Shown here: positions 1 through 11,350 of the stretch, in pieces | Numbering within the stretch: position 1 is the stretch's first letter | How the letters are laid out: each line of letters starts with the position of its first letter | Origin: a virus | DNA length: 64,000 bases | IMG/VR virus record: IMGVR_UViG_3300020392_000011 | Span: 1-64,000 of that record | Reading direction: 5' to 3' (one strand) | The notes under the pieces: model-generated | What the model was told of the DNA's origin: nothing | The model's input: only the letters and a program-made list of their open reading frames with translations | The model's database searches: none | Position numbers and translations under genes: made by a program

Positions 1-2
1 GA

Positions 3-3000
3 CATTTAAAATTTACTGACTTCGACCAACAACTTGAATTCGGTAGTACTAGTAATAAGCTTGGTTATAATCAATGGCTAATGAGTGCAAGTGGTGGAGC
101 ATCAATTAAGAATGTTGCAGGTCCACTTACATTAAACCCAGATGATTTTACAGCATTTCAAGTTAATGACGTAGAAAAGGCCAGGATAAATGCTACAGGT
201 CTTGGTATAGGAACGAGTTCGCCAGGATATAAATTAGATATAGGTGGAACAACTGGAAATACTGCAAATACACTTAGGTTACATCAAACTAATGGTGGAA
301 CTGCTTTGCGAATTGGTGCAGGTGGCGGTAGTAGCGATGTCGTTCTTTGGAGAATAGATGGTGATTCTGTAAACTCGCCTGATAAACATGCAGGGGCAAC
401 TAATTTTGGTGCTTATGGATATTCATTAAAGTATTTCGGCACAGGTTCAGGACAAGAAAATAGATTAAAATTATTAGCAGATAATCAAAATGCAAGTTCA
501 CAGAAGGTTGTATATAATGTTGGTCAAAATGGAGATATAACCTTTGAACAAAAAGTTGGTATTGGAACTACTGCACCATCACAAGAATTACACGTATCAA
601 AAGCTTCAGGTGGTGATACAACAATTAGAATTGACTCATTAGATTCTCCAAGAAATAACTTTATAGGTATTACGGGTCATGACAATTTAGTATTAGCAGC
701 CGACCATAATAATCAAGGCGCCAGTAGTTCTATTAGAATGAGTGTCGATGGCACTGAAAGATTAAGAATAGATGCCGATGGCAATGTTGGTATTGGAACA
801 AATTCACCTGAACAAAAACTTCATATTGTAGATACAAGTAATCCAGCATCAACCACAGGTTCAGTAATTATTGAAGGTCAAAGAGATGGCACTGCTAATT
901 TATTAGAATTAAGAGCAAGAGATAACTCATCTTCAGGTTCAGCTTTGCCTAATGGTCAAGGTAGTATTATAAGATTTACTGGATTTGATGGAACTGACTT
1001 TGAAGAAATGGCATTCATCGGTGCACAGGCTGATGGTGCAGCAATTGCTAATGCTGATGCACCAAGTAGATTAATATTTGGAACAACTGTTGATGGTGGA
1101 GGTGAAGCAACTGAAAAAATGCGAATAGACAGTTCAGGTGCTATAACATTTAATACAGCATATACATTCCCTACCGCAGACGGTAATGCTGGTCAGGTAT
1201 TAAAAACAAATGGTTCTGGAGTATTATCTTTTGCAGATGATACTGGAGGAGGTGGTTCATCTGCTTCTTTAACTGATGCAGATGCTGATACAAAAATACA
1301 AGTAGAAGAAGGTACAGATGATGATACAATTAGATTTGATACAGCTGGTACAGAACGTATGCTACTTGAGGCGGATGGTAATTTAAGAGTCTATGATGTA
1401 ATTGATAACATTGCAAATAGCTTAACTTTAAATGCTAGAAATACAGGTATTTTATTATTTCAATCAGGCGGTAATGAAAAGGCTAGGATAGACAGTGGAG
1501 GTAATCTTTGTATAGGTAACACAAGTGCTGCCGCTAAACTAGATATTAGACAAGATAGTGGTTATGCAATCAGAGCAGAGAACGGAAGTGGACATTACTT
1601 TAGAGTAGCCGCAACAGGTCAAGTAGAAATTACAAATAATGCTGTTGATGGAACAGCTTCACTATTATTAAACTGTACAGAAGATAGTGCCTTAGCAAGT
1701 CCAATACTTGAGTTTAATAGAGACTCAGCTTCTCCAGCAGATGCAGACTATTTAGGTCAGATTAAATTTACAGGAGAAAATGATCAAGATCAAAATGTTC
1801 TATATGCAAAAATTACAGGTAAAATACAAGATGCAACTGATACTACTGAAGATGGTCTTATAGAGTTTATGACCAAGAAAGCTGGTGCAAATAACATCAG
1901 TATGAGACTTCGTTCTGATTCATTACAATTATTAAATGATACATCTCTTGCACTTAAGAGTGATGGAGCACAACTTCAATTTGGTAATGATAATGATATG
2001 CAACTTTTCCATAACGGGGCAAATGGCTTTTTAAGATCAGCTGGGGTATTAGAAATAGATGTTGCTGACGATATTACGCTTGATGCTGGTGGCGGAGATA
2101 TTAGATTAAAAGATGATGGAACTCAATTTGGTAGATTAGCTAACTTCTTAGGTTCACTAGTTATAACATCTGGTCCTTCTGATACTGCAATTATTATTGG
2201 TGACGCAAATGGTAATCAGATTGTAGGTGGAGATATATCTCTTACTGATAATAAAAAATTAAAACTTGGTGCTGGTAATGATTTACAAATTTACCACAAT
2301 GGTACAGATAGTTATATTCAAGATACAGGAACAGGAATTTTAGCATTACTAGGAAGTGAAACAAGAATACAAAATGCAGCAGGTAATGAAAACTGTGCAA
2401 AGTTTATTCCAGATGGTGCGGTAGAACTCTATCATAATAATAGTAAAAAGTTTGAGACATCATCTGCTGGAGCTTCGGTTACTGGTGACCTAGCTATAAG
2501 TGGAAATCTTACGGTCAGTGGAACTACAACATCAGTAAGTACTACCAATACAACAATTACAGATGCTCTTATAGAATTAGGTTCTGGTAATACAGGTGCA
2601 AATACAAATGACTTAGGATTAATATTAGAAAGAGGTACAACAGGAAACAATGTATTTATTGGTTGGGACGAAAGTGAAGATAAAGTAGCCTTTGGTACTA
2701 CAACCGCAACAGGGTCATCAACTGGAAATGTATCATATAGTAGAGCAAGTATTTTAGCAAACGCTATTGATTTAACAAACCATCTTGATATGGCAGATAA
2801 TGCTAAAATACGTTTAGGAAATTCTGATGATTTAGAAATATACCACGATGCTATAAATACTCATATTTTAAATAAAACAGGAGATTTAGTAATAAAGAAT
2901 ACTCTTGATGATATTAAAATATTAGCTGAAGATGATGTTGTTATAGGTGATGTCGATGATACAACAAGGTTTGCAACATTCATTAATGGTGGAGCAGTTT

Positions 3001-3893
3001 ATCTTTTCCATAATGGTACAGCAAGATTAGAAACAACTTCTACTGGAATAAACGTAACTGGAACGGGAACATTTACAGGTGGAGAACTATTCTTAGGTAC
3101 TGCTGATACAAGCAGTGGTCATATTAATGCTTTTGAAAATATGACATTTAATATTGATAGCGATAATGATGATACAAATAGATTTTTTGAATGGAATAAA
3201 AATGGAAATAGTGGCTCCGGTACAGAACTTATGCGTCTTACGGAAGACGGAAAGCTTGGTATAGGAACAAGTAGCCCATCAACTGCATTACATGTAAATG
3301 GCGAAATAACAATACCAGCATCTATTGTACACGAAGGAGATAGTGATACCTTCTTTGGATTCCATACTAATAACCAATGGAGAGTCGTAACTGGTGGCAC
3401 TGAAAGAATTGAAGTAAGAGATAGTGAAATAGTAATTAATGATGGCAGTAATGATTATGACTTTAGAGTTGAATCGGATGGCGATTCAAATTGTTTCGTT
3501 GTTAATGGTGGACTTAATAGAGTAGGTATTGGCACATCTTCACCAGGCGCTAAACTTCAAGTAGAAGAATATGGAATAGAAACAACAACAACTTCAACAT
3601 CTGCAACAACTGAAGTCGCAGTTGCAAGTATGTCAGCAACTACATTCCGTTCAGCAAGATTTACTATTCAAATAACTAATAGTGCAGATGATACATATCA
3701 TACTACAGAATTACTAGCATTACATGATGGCACAACAGCTAATATTACAGAGTTTGGTACAATATTTACTGGTGCAGCTGTAGAGGCAACCTTTGATGCT
3801 GATATTGATTCAGGTAACTTTAGATTATTAGCTACACCATCATCTACAGACGCAATGGTATTTAAAGTTATTTCACATTCAATCAACGTTTAA
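3..3893 (+). CDS. Giant repeat-rich tail fibre-like protein (5' end outside the window)
   Basis: The frame is open from base 3 into the first ATG at 81, so the gene very probably begins upstream and only its last ~1,297 residues are seen. The protein is a series of beta-rich fibre modules: repeated G-x-GIGT-x-SP-x-x-KL units, units with a QIYHNGTDSYIQDTG core, and a TDALIELGSG...DESEDKVAF unit near window bases 2500-2700. Similar units occur in the proteins at 3956 and 13489. I see no enzyme motif. By position next to other fibre-like genes and by composition (Gly/Thr/Asn/Asp rich, no cysteine clusters) it is inferred to be a long fibre or adhesin subunit. Exact role in the virion is unknown. 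Confidence 0.8.
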   Translation, partial: HLKFTDFDQQLEFGSTSNKLGYNQWLMSASGGASIKNVAGPLTLNPDDFTAFQVNDVEKARINATGLGIGTSSPGYKLDIGGTTGNTANTLRLHQTNGGTALRIGAGGGSSDVVLWRIDGDSVNSPDKHAGATNFGAYGYSLKYFGTGSGQENRLKLLADNQNASSQKVVYNVGQNGDITFEQKVGIGTTAPSQELHVSKASGGDTTIRIDSLDSPRNNFIGITGHDNLVLAADHNNQGASSSIRMSVDGTERLRIDADGNVGIGTNSPEQKLHIVDTSNPASTTGSVIIEGQRDGTANLLELRARDNSSSGSALPNGQGSIIRFTGFDGTDFEEMAFIGAQADGAAIANADAPSRLIFGTTVDGGGEATEKMRIDSSGAITFNTAYTFPTADGNAGQVLKTNGSGVLSFADDTGGGGSSASLTDADADTKIQVEEGTDDDTIRFDTAGTERMLLEADGNLRVYDVIDNIANSLTLNARNTGILLFQSGGNEKARIDSGGNLCIGNTSAAAKLDIRQDSGYAIRAENGSGHYFRVAATGQVEITNNAVDGTASLLLNCTEDSALASPILEFNRDSASPADADYLGQIKFTGENDQDQNVLYAKITGKIQDATDTTEDGLIEFMTKKAGANNISMRLRSDSLQLLNDTSLALKSDGAQLQFGNDNDMQLFHNGANGFLRSAGVLEIDVADDITLDAGGGDIRLKDDGTQFGRLANFLGSLVITSGPSDTAIIIGDANGNQIVGGDISLTDNKKLKLGAGNDLQIYHNGTDSYIQDTGTGILALLGSETRIQNAAGNENCAKFIPDGAVELYHNNSKKFETSSAGASVTGDLAISGNLTVSGTTTSVSTTNTTITDALIELGSGNTGANTNDLGLILERGTTGNNVFIGWDESEDKVAFGTTTATGSSTGNVSYSRASILANAIDLTNHLDMADNAKIRLGNSDDLEIYHDAINTHILNKTGDLVIKNTLDDIKILAEDDVVIGDVDDTTRFATFINGGAVYLFHNGTARLETTSTGINVTGTGTFTGGELFLGTADTSSGHINAFENMTFNIDSDNDDTNRFFEWNKNGNSGSGTELMRLTEDGKLGIGTSSPSTALHVNGEITIPASIVHEGDSDTFFGFHTNNQWRVVTGGTERIEVRDSEIVINDGSNDYDFRVESDGDSNCFVVNGGLNRVGIGTSSPGAKLQVEEYGIETTTTSTSATTEVAVASMSATTFRSARFTIQITNSADDTYHTTELLALHDGTTANITEFGTIFTGAAVEATFDADIDSGNFRLLATPSSTDAMVFKVISHSINV

Positions 3894-3905
3894 ATACATT
3901 AGTTG

Positions 3906-3913
3906 TATAAATA
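3906..3913 (+). promoter_or_regulatory. Late promoter TATAAATA
   Basis: Exact TATAAATA box, the sequence recognised by T4-type gp55 late sigma factor, 43 bases before the start of the 2,124-residue fibre gene and just after the stop of the preceding gene. A matching gp55 gene is present at 35200. Confidence 0.75.
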
Positions 3914-3955
3914 GTATAGTACAATAATTACCGTGGAAAGTGAAACGGAGAAAAC

Positions 3956-6900
3956 ATGGCAACAGATCACAATTTTAAAGTCAAAAATGGCCTTGATGTA
4001 GAAGGCGCAAATCTAAAAATAATCGATGGCGGAAGTGGAGCAGCACTTGTAGACGCTAGTGGTGATATTATCCTTGATGCAGATGGTGCAGATATAATTT
4101 TAAAAGATGGTGGCACTGAATTCGGTAGATTTACTCAATTAATAGGTAGTCTTGCAATTGGTGCAGGTTCGCCGGGTGGAACTTACCCGATGTTAGTTAC
4201 ATCAAACAAAGTTCTTTTCTTTAAAGATATTAACCTTGGTGATAATGAAAAAATACAATTTGGTGATGGTGCTACTGGTAATTTACATATATTCCATGAT
4301 GGAACAGATAGTTTTCTTGATGATGTAGCCGAAGGTAATTTAATACTTCGAACAAATGGCACAAGTGTTAAGATGATGACAGGCACCGAAAATATGGTTG
4401 TCGCAACTAAAGATGGTTCAGTAGATTTATATTATGATAATTCCAAAAAGTTTGAAACAACCTCAACTGGTGTACAAATTACTGGAACGCTTGATGTAGA
4501 TGTTATTAGTAATGCATCAGGTTCAGTACATTTAAACGATACACTATTTTTCCAAGATAATAGTCAAGCCGTCTTTGGTGATTCTTCAGATTTAAAATTA
4601 TTTCATAATGGTTCTAATTCTCATATACAAAATGCAACTGGGGATTTATATGTTGAAAATTTAGCTGATGATAAGGATGTAATATTTAGAAGTGATGATG
4701 GCTCAGGTGGTTTTGCAACCTATTTCTTCCTAGATGGATCCCAACATAATACAAACTTCCAAAAAGATATAATATTTGCAGATAATAAAAAAGCAATGTT
4801 TGGTGGTTCTGGCGATTTACAAATCTATCACAATGGTACAGATAGTTATATTCAAGATGCAGGAACTGGTAATCTTAATATAAAGTCTAACGGATCATTT
4901 ATAAACTTTCTAGATAATAGTAATAACTTAATGGCCTTTATGGTTCCTGGCGGGTCTGTAGGACTATATCATAATACTTCTAAGAAGTTAGAAACAAAAG
5001 CAGCAGGTGTTGAAGTTACAGGACAGCTTTCAGCTACAGGCAAAGTAGGTATTAATACCACTGATCCCGATGGTCAGGGTTATAGTTTTGCTGAAGATTT
5101 AGTTATCAGAGGTGGTAATTCAGCAAGTGATGGTGTGGGTATCACACTCAGAGGTAATGGTAAGCGATATGGAGTTATTGCTTTTGGTGATAATGCTGAT
5201 CCTAATACTGGTGAGATATTTTATGACCATACTGCTAACTCTATGACATTTAGAACAAATGACCAGCAAAATGTAATTATTGGTAGCACAGGTAATCTTA
5301 ATATAGCAAATGGTGATCTTAAGATCGGTGATACTTCAGTTATTACATCTGCTAGAAATCTTACTAATATCGGTACTATCAGTAGTGGAAATATTACAAG
5401 TACAGGGTCAATAACTTCTGGTACTAACTTAAAAACTTCAAATGGAATTATTACTTTAACACATTCAGGAAATACTCACGATTATAATATTTATGGTAGA
5501 GATAATACCTTTAGAATTCTTTGGGGCGGTGGTACAAAACTTTATGCTAAGACGGGACATAGTTTACATTTCGGTAATTACAATGGAGATCAGGGTGGAT
5601 CAAATGCTGATAATCAAGACCCAAGAATAATTGCAACAGGTGCAACTACCATTAATGGATTAGCTGTTAAGGGATTACATTTTGCGACTAATGATACAAA
5701 TAGATTTACAATAGCAGCTGATGGTAAAGCTAGCTTTAGTGAACATGTAACCTTAGATGATAATAAGCAATTAAGAATAGGTACTGGTGATGATTTAGCA
5801 ATATATCATACTGGATTTGATTCATACATAGATAATGCAAATGGTCATTTAGTAATTAGACAAACAGATAACGACAGAGATATTGTATTACAATCAGATG
5901 ATGGAAGTGGTGGAACTGCAGATTATATTAGACTAGATGGAAGCACAGGTTTAACTCAATTTGATAAAGATACTAAGCATAGTGATGGTATTAAAGCAAC
6001 ATTTGGTGCAGGTGCTGATTTACAAATTTATCACGATCCACATAATTCATTTATATTGCATAATAATTCTAATGGATATTTTGCAATTAAAAATGAAAAT
6101 GGTTCATTATTTCTACACGGTAATAGAGTCGATTTAAGAAGCTCAACTGGCAATGAAACAATGCTACAAGCATTTCATAATGGTGCAGTAAAGTTATATC
6201 ACGATGCAGTATTAAAATTAGAAACAAATGCATCTGGCATAGATGTTACTGGCTCAGTCGTTAGTGATAGTTTAAGTGTAGGTTCAGATACTGATACTAT
6301 TTCAACTTTAGGTAGAGCTAAGATTGGTGCCTTTGTTACAGACTATGCTTACTTCTCACATATTGATAATGCAACATCAACTAACTATGCGTTAAATCAA
6401 AATAGTACAGGTGCAACTTCCGTAAATGCTAAAGCTGGTGCAAGTGTATCTTTAAAAATTAATAATTCAAGTAAGCTCACAGTCGATTCTTCTGGAAATA
6501 CAACTATTGCTGGTAACCTAACAGTAAATGGTACTACAACTACTGTAAGTTCAACTAACACAACTGTTACTGATGCTTTAATCGAATTAAACTCAGGTCT
6601 TACTGGTTCTAATACAAACGACATTGGTTTTATATTTGAAAGAGGCTCAACCGGTAGTAATATGGGTATCATATTTGATGAATCGGAAGATAGCTTTGCT
6701 TTCATCAATACAGCTTCAAGTACAGGAGCTACAACAGGTAATGTTGTAATTGATGGTTACCAAAAAATAAGAGCTGGAGCAAACTCAAGATTCTCTGGTA
6801 CTTTAACGATTGGTAATAATAGTCAAACATCAGTAGGAAGTCCAAACACACATGTAGTAGTAAGTTCAAATGTAAATAATCAAAGAGTTGCATATACACT

Positions 6901-9900
6901 TAACGTAATGGAAGGCGCTAACAATAGAAGAGCTACGTTCTTCCTAGATGATAATGATGGAACATACGGATTTGATGCAACGGCTTCGTCAGGTGTACCT
7001 CGTTTTGTTATTAGAAATGCTCTGACAGAAACTTTTACAGTTAATCAGTCAGGTAGAGTTGGTATAGGTGAATCTAGCCCAGTACATAGAGTAGAAGCTA
7101 AGGGCACTGATGCTGCATTTATTGCTCATTACAGCGCGCAATCAAGAGGTGGTTTTGCCGCTTTAACAGGTCAAAGAGTAGCTTTCCTTACAACATCTAC
7201 AAATGATGATTTAGTATTTGGTAGAGCGTCTAATCCAGTAGCTTCATCCGGCTTTGTTGAAAGAATGAGAATTGACAACGGAACTGGCCATGTTGGTATA
7301 GGTACGACTTCACCAGGCAGAAAATTAGAGGTTAGTTCAAATGCTTCTGATGTTCCACAAATAAGAGCGGCATATAACGCAACTAACTTTTTAGATTTAA
7401 AACATAATTTAATAAATGCTGTATCCTCTGGTGGTAATGATACACTTCAATTACAAACTGCTGGTACAACTGGATTAACGATTAATGTTAACCAAAATGT
7501 TGGTATAGGTACAACAAGTCCCACTCATAAGTTACATACCAGTACTTCTGCTACCGGAGTTTTTATTCAGAGAGAAATCTCATCTAATGCCGCTAACCTC
7601 TCAGAGTTTAATTCTAACAGATCACTAATTATAAAAAATAGAGCGAGTGGATCCTTCCTAATGTTTGGTGGAAACGGATCAAGAACTGATATTCAAGCTA
7701 GTGATGGCGCAGGCTCACCAACTGCTAAAAACATTGCTTTAAATCCTTTCGGTGGCAACGTTGGAATTGGAACTGCAAGTCCTACTTCTTCTTTAGATGT
7801 TTTTTCAAGCGATTCTAGTATTGCTAAATTTACTAGAGATTTAACAACTGATGTTTCTTTAAATGTATCAGCAGATAATGATGGAACTATTTTGTCAACT
7901 GGTGGTGTTCATGCTTTTAGGGTCTTTACTAATAGCGCAGAAAGAATGCGTATTAATTCTTCTGGTAATGTTAGTATTGGAAGTGATGCAAATATGTCAG
8001 GAGTAAAACTAAATGTACGTAGTGGTAATATTCATGTAGGAGCATTTGGAGCTACAGGAAGTAAATTTGGAGTGCGTTATTCTTCTGATGATGGCTCAAG
8101 TCACTGGTATACATATTCCGCTACTGGTGGAGAACTTGTTTTTGGTAGAAGTGGTGTAATAGGAGATTCCGAAAAGGTTCGCTTTGATTCATCAGGTAAT
8201 GTTGGTATAGGAACAAACAATCCTATTTTAAAATTACAAGTTGTTGGAGATATATATGCTAACAATGGTTCTATGTTTATTGACAGTGGTCGAAGATTAA
8301 AATGGGGTAATTCACAACAATTTATAGAAGGCACAAATAGTGGTCCACTAGAATTCGGTGCAGGTAATGCTGTCAGAATGACAATTGCAAATGGTGGTAA
8401 TGTTGGAATCGGAACTACTTCACCTACAGCTAAATTAGATATTAGTGGTACTACTAAATTAAATGGTGGCACTTTCTCAGGAAGTATTGATACTGTAAAC
8501 GATGCAGCTTTAGTCTTACCTCAAACAAAAGTAATGTACTCTTTATCAAGTTCTGGAGAATATTTAAGAAAAATCTTCCACCATGAATCAGGTAATGGTC
8601 ATTTCATATTTGGTCAACAGGGTACAAGTTTAATTGCTGATATGCTATTCTATCCAGGTTCTTCTGGTAATATTAGATTTTACGGAAGTGGAAGTGAAGA
8701 TGTCAGGATTACTTCAGCTGGTAAAGTTGGTATAGGAACCGCTGCACCAGTAGGAACATTCCACGCAGTAGGAACTGGACATACATTCGATACATCAGAT
8801 GGTTCAGGAGTACAGATAATAAGAACGGGCAATTCTGCTCATTTACATTTATTCCCAGCATTCTCATCAGTTCCAACAATACAAGGACAGGGTGCAGGTG
8901 GATTACATTTAGGATATGATAGTGCTACAGATGGTATTAGAATAGATACAAATAATTCTGTCATACTTGGAGGAACTAGTGCTATACATTCAGCGGCTGA
9001 CTTAAGTATTTATGGAGGCTCTGGTGACTATGTTAGAATAGCTTTACAAGACCAAGACGGAACAAATCAAACTGCATTTATTGATAAATCAGGTGGTGAA
9101 TTATCTTTAGTTAGTCAAAATGGTACTTCACATGGTACATTCTCAGTAAGATCATTTAACGGTACAACAACAGCAATAAGATTAGCAGTAAATAGTGCAG
9201 GAGCAGTTACTTTTAATTCAGCATATACATTCCCAATATCTGATGGGTCTTCTGGCCAGGTATTAATATCTGATGGGTCAGGTGCTTTAAGCTTTGGAGA
9301 TGTTACAGCAAGTAATGCTGATACAGTAGATAGTTTACATGCAGCATCATTCCTTAGAAGTGATGCAGCAGATACAGGAACTGGTAATATAACACTTACT
9401 GGTACTAGTGACTTTCCACTTACAATAGGAAATGGTAGTGCAAGAAGAGCAATTAAAATTAATAGTAGCCAATGGCCTGAAGTAAGATTCTTTAATGCTG
9501 GAACAGAAAACGCAAGGATAGGTACCGCACAACAGAGTAGTAGTTATAATACATCTGCAGGTGACTTCTTTGTTTATTGCCCAAGCACAGATAAAGTGAA
9601 TTTAATGGTTCCAAAAGATGGTGGATCATTTAAAAGATTTAATGGTGCTCATACAGTTTGGGATTCAGGTAATGATGGCTCAGGTTCAGGTCTAGATGCT
9701 GATACAGTTGACGGTGTTCAAGCATCTGCATTAACAAAAACTACTGCAACCACAACTCAAAACATGAATAACTTTGATATTACTGGTGTTAATAGACTTA
9801 CATTTAATGATCCTGGAGTTACTGAAGGTATTAAGTGGGCAGGTGGTAATCAATGGCAAATATATGAATCTGGAAATGACCAAACAAATACTTCGGGTAA

Positions 9901-10330
9901 TTTACAATTCACAAGTGGAAGTGGTAATGGTACAATAAGAATGACACTTGATACAAGTGGTGGTTTAAATGTTACTGGAACACTTACAGCAACTGCTAAA
10001 TCATTTGATATAAAACATCCGACAAAAGAAGGTATGCGTTTACATCACGGTGTTTTAGAGGGACCAGAGCATGCCGTATATATTAGAGGTAAAACAAATA
10101 GCTATATAATAGAATTGCCAGATTATTGGGAAGGTCTTGTTCACGAAGATACAATTACTGTTCAGCTGACTCCAATCGGTGGTCAAAATAATATGTGGGT
10201 AGAAAACATAGAAGATAATAAAGTATATATTGAATGTGAAAGAGAAATGAGACAATATTTCTATTTCATACAAGCCGAACGTAAAGATGTCGAAAGGTTT
10301 GAGGTAGAATATGACGATAGCATACAATAG
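3956..10330 (+). CDS. Giant modular tail fibre-like protein, 2124 aa
   Basis: Largest gene in the window. It starts after a GGAG-type ribosome site (AACGGAG). Most of the chain is repeated beta-structure modules shared with its neighbours: GIGTTSP...KL repeats (many copies between residues ~1000 and 1650), HNG-containing units near the N-terminus, a TDALIELNSG unit near residue 870, and a GSGLDADTVDG unit near residue 1905. The last ~110 residues form a different domain beginning FDIKHPTKEGMRLHHG and containing VLEGPEHAVYIRG, a C-terminal type that I recall from fibre/structural proteins of marine T4-like phages. Inferred distal or whisker-like adhesin; receptor unknown. Its last 20 bases overlap the next gene. 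Confidence 0.85.
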   Translation: MATDHNFKVKNGLDVEGANLKIIDGGSGAALVDASGDIILDADGADIILKDGGTEFGRFTQLIGSLAIGAGSPGGTYPMLVTSNKVLFFKDINLGDNEKIQFGDGATGNLHIFHDGTDSFLDDVAEGNLILRTNGTSVKMMTGTENMVVATKDGSVDLYYDNSKKFETTSTGVQITGTLDVDVISNASGSVHLNDTLFFQDNSQAVFGDSSDLKLFHNGSNSHIQNATGDLYVENLADDKDVIFRSDDGSGGFATYFFLDGSQHNTNFQKDIIFADNKKAMFGGSGDLQIYHNGTDSYIQDAGTGNLNIKSNGSFINFLDNSNNLMAFMVPGGSVGLYHNTSKKLETKAAGVEVTGQLSATGKVGINTTDPDGQGYSFAEDLVIRGGNSASDGVGITLRGNGKRYGVIAFGDNADPNTGEIFYDHTANSMTFRTNDQQNVIIGSTGNLNIANGDLKIGDTSVITSARNLTNIGTISSGNITSTGSITSGTNLKTSNGIITLTHSGNTHDYNIYGRDNTFRILWGGGTKLYAKTGHSLHFGNYNGDQGGSNADNQDPRIIATGATTINGLAVKGLHFATNDTNRFTIAADGKASFSEHVTLDDNKQLRIGTGDDLAIYHTGFDSYIDNANGHLVIRQTDNDRDIVLQSDDGSGGTADYIRLDGSTGLTQFDKDTKHSDGIKATFGAGADLQIYHDPHNSFILHNNSNGYFAIKNENGSLFLHGNRVDLRSSTGNETMLQAFHNGAVKLYHDAVLKLETNASGIDVTGSVVSDSLSVGSDTDTISTLGRAKIGAFVTDYAYFSHIDNATSTNYALNQNSTGATSVNAKAGASVSLKINNSSKLTVDSSGNTTIAGNLTVNGTTTTVSSTNTTVTDALIELNSGLTGSNTNDIGFIFERGSTGSNMGIIFDESEDSFAFINTASSTGATTGNVVIDGYQKIRAGANSRFSGTLTIGNNSQTSVGSPNTHVVVSSNVNNQRVAYTLNVMEGANNRRATFFLDDNDGTYGFDATASSGVPRFVIRNALTETFTVNQSGRVGIGESSPVHRVEAKGTDAAFIAHYSAQSRGGFAALTGQRVAFLTTSTNDDLVFGRASNPVASSGFVERMRIDNGTGHVGIGTTSPGRKLEVSSNASDVPQIRAAYNATNFLDLKHNLINAVSSGGNDTLQLQTAGTTGLTINVNQNVGIGTTSPTHKLHTSTSATGVFIQREISSNAANLSEFNSNRSLIIKNRASGSFLMFGGNGSRTDIQASDGAGSPTAKNIALNPFGGNVGIGTASPTSSLDVFSSDSSIAKFTRDLTTDVSLNVSADNDGTILSTGGVHAFRVFTNSAERMRINSSGNVSIGSDANMSGVKLNVRSGNIHVGAFGATGSKFGVRYSSDDGSSHWYTYSATGGELVFGRSGVIGDSEKVRFDSSGNVGIGTNNPILKLQVVGDIYANNGSMFIDSGRRLKWGNSQQFIEGTNSGPLEFGAGNAVRMTIANGGNVGIGTTSPTAKLDISGTTKLNGGTFSGSIDTVNDAALVLPQTKVMYSLSSSGEYLRKIFHHESGNGHFIFGQQGTSLIADMLFYPGSSGNIRFYGSGSEDVRITSAGKVGIGTAAPVGTFHAVGTGHTFDTSDGSGVQIIRTGNSAHLHLFPAFSSVPTIQGQGAGGLHLGYDSATDGIRIDTNNSVILGGTSAIHSAADLSIYGGSGDYVRIALQDQDGTNQTAFIDKSGGELSLVSQNGTSHGTFSVRSFNGTTTAIRLAVNSAGAVTFNSAYTFPISDGSSGQVLISDGSGALSFGDVTASNADTVDSLHAASFLRSDAADTGTGNITLTGTSDFPLTIGNGSARRAIKINSSQWPEVRFFNAGTENARIGTAQQSSSYNTSAGDFFVYCPSTDKVNLMVPKDGGSFKRFNGAHTVWDSGNDGSGSGLDADTVDGVQASALTKTTATTTQNMNNFDITGVNRLTFNDPGVTEGIKWAGGNQWQIYESGNDQTNTSGNLQFTSGSGNGTIRMTLDTSGGLNVTGTLTATAKSFDIKHPTKEGMRLHHGVLEGPEHAVYIRGKTNSYIIELPDYWEGLVHEDTITVQLTPIGGQNNMWVENIEDNKVYIECEREMRQYFYFIQAERKDVERFEVEYDDSIQ

Positions 10331-11234
10331 AAGAACAACGGGCCTGTTTGACAATGGTGCAGCTCAAAAAGGTGACCTTACTAATTTTACTATCTTTGAT
10401 TCAATAAGAACTACTTCTGGTGACTTTTTGAGCAATGGTGGTTCGTTCTTTATGAACCGAAATCGTTATGGTAATACAATTACAGGTTCGCAATATATTT
10501 ATGTAGATACATCATGTGTTTATCAGCTATCGTATTCAATAAAAACAATTACACAAAGTTATAATAATAGAAACGGAAGTGGACATTTAGGTTATATAGG
10601 TTACGATGAAAATAAAAATTTTATTGACTTAAGGCATTGCAAAGGCTTTGGAGATACTCAATTAACAAGAGCAGCATCTCCTGGCGATACAACCATATAC
10701 GTTGCTGATGCATCAGGATTTTCCACAAGCACATCTAGTCATCAAAGATGTATAATGTATTTTGGTGGATCATATCCTTATTCTGCTGGTTACACAAGAC
10801 ATGCTACATTTAATGATTCTTATTCAACTACAGCTCTTACAAACTTAGGAGGAGGAGAATGGTCAATTGCTTTAAATAGTGGTTTACCTACTTTTTCCGA
10901 TTTACAAGATGGTAACGGCCAATATCCTGTAGGTACTTATGTAGCTAACGGTAGAGCTGGTGGTACATATAACTATGCAATGGGTGCACCAGTATATCCA
11001 CAAGATTGGACTACTTATACTGCAGTATGTACTGGAGAAACAAGAGGTAGTGGTTCTACATTTAGATACGGAGTAAAATATATTAGGTTTATGAATTTAT
11101 CAAATTATAATTTTAGGACAGAACAGGCAGGAGATTCAGCAAGATATGTAATGGATAATTTATTTTTTGGAAAAATACCTTCAACAAATGATACACTGCC
11201 AAATAGCTTTTTACAATCAGATAGGTTTAGATAA
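10311..11234 (+). CDS. Probable virion adhesin/structural protein, 307 aa
   Basis: Starts inside the end of the preceding fibre gene (20-base overlap, GAGG ribosome site) and ends in a TAATG junction with a 38-codon gene, so it is translationally coupled on both sides. The protein is rich in Tyr, Gly, Ser and Asn, has no transmembrane segment and shows no enzyme motif. Its C-terminal part (TAVCTGETRG...YIRFMNLSNY...YVMDNLFFGK) has the look of a CBM-like jelly-roll ending, comparable with residues ~150-240 of the protein at 12117. Function inferred only from the context of fibre and LamG-type genes. Confidence 0.7.
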   Translation: MTIAYNRRTTGLFDNGAAQKGDLTNFTIFDSIRTTSGDFLSNGGSFFMNRNRYGNTITGSQYIYVDTSCVYQLSYSIKTITQSYNNRNGSGHLGYIGYDENKNFIDLRHCKGFGDTQLTRAASPGDTTIYVADASGFSTSTSSHQRCIMYFGGSYPYSAGYTRHATFNDSYSTTALTNLGGGEWSIALNSGLPTFSDLQDGNGQYPVGTYVANGRAGGTYNYAMGAPVYPQDWTTYTAVCTGETRGSGSTFRYGVKYIRFMNLSNYNFRTEQAGDSARYVMDNLFFGKIPSTNDTLPNSFLQSDRFR

Positions 11235-11350
11235 TGGAATATATAGAAATAGACGGAGAGTACTTTGTAATAGATAGTAATGAATTAGATCCAAATGGCG
11301 AACCATTGTTCGTGCAAATTACAAAGGAAGAATACGAAGAAAACAAATGA
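11234..11350 (+). CDS. Small acidic protein, 38 aa
   Basis: A 38-codon gene whose ATG overlaps the stop of the 307-residue gene (TAATG) and whose stop overlaps the ATG of the next gene (ATGA). The tight two-sided coupling is the main reason to accept it. The peptide (MEYIEIDGEYFVIDSNELDP at the start) is strongly acidic, with no membrane segment. It may be a small virion accessory or chaperone for the adjacent adhesins; function not recognised. Confidence 0.6.
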   Translation: MEYIEIDGEYFVIDSNELDPNGEPLFVQITKEEYEENK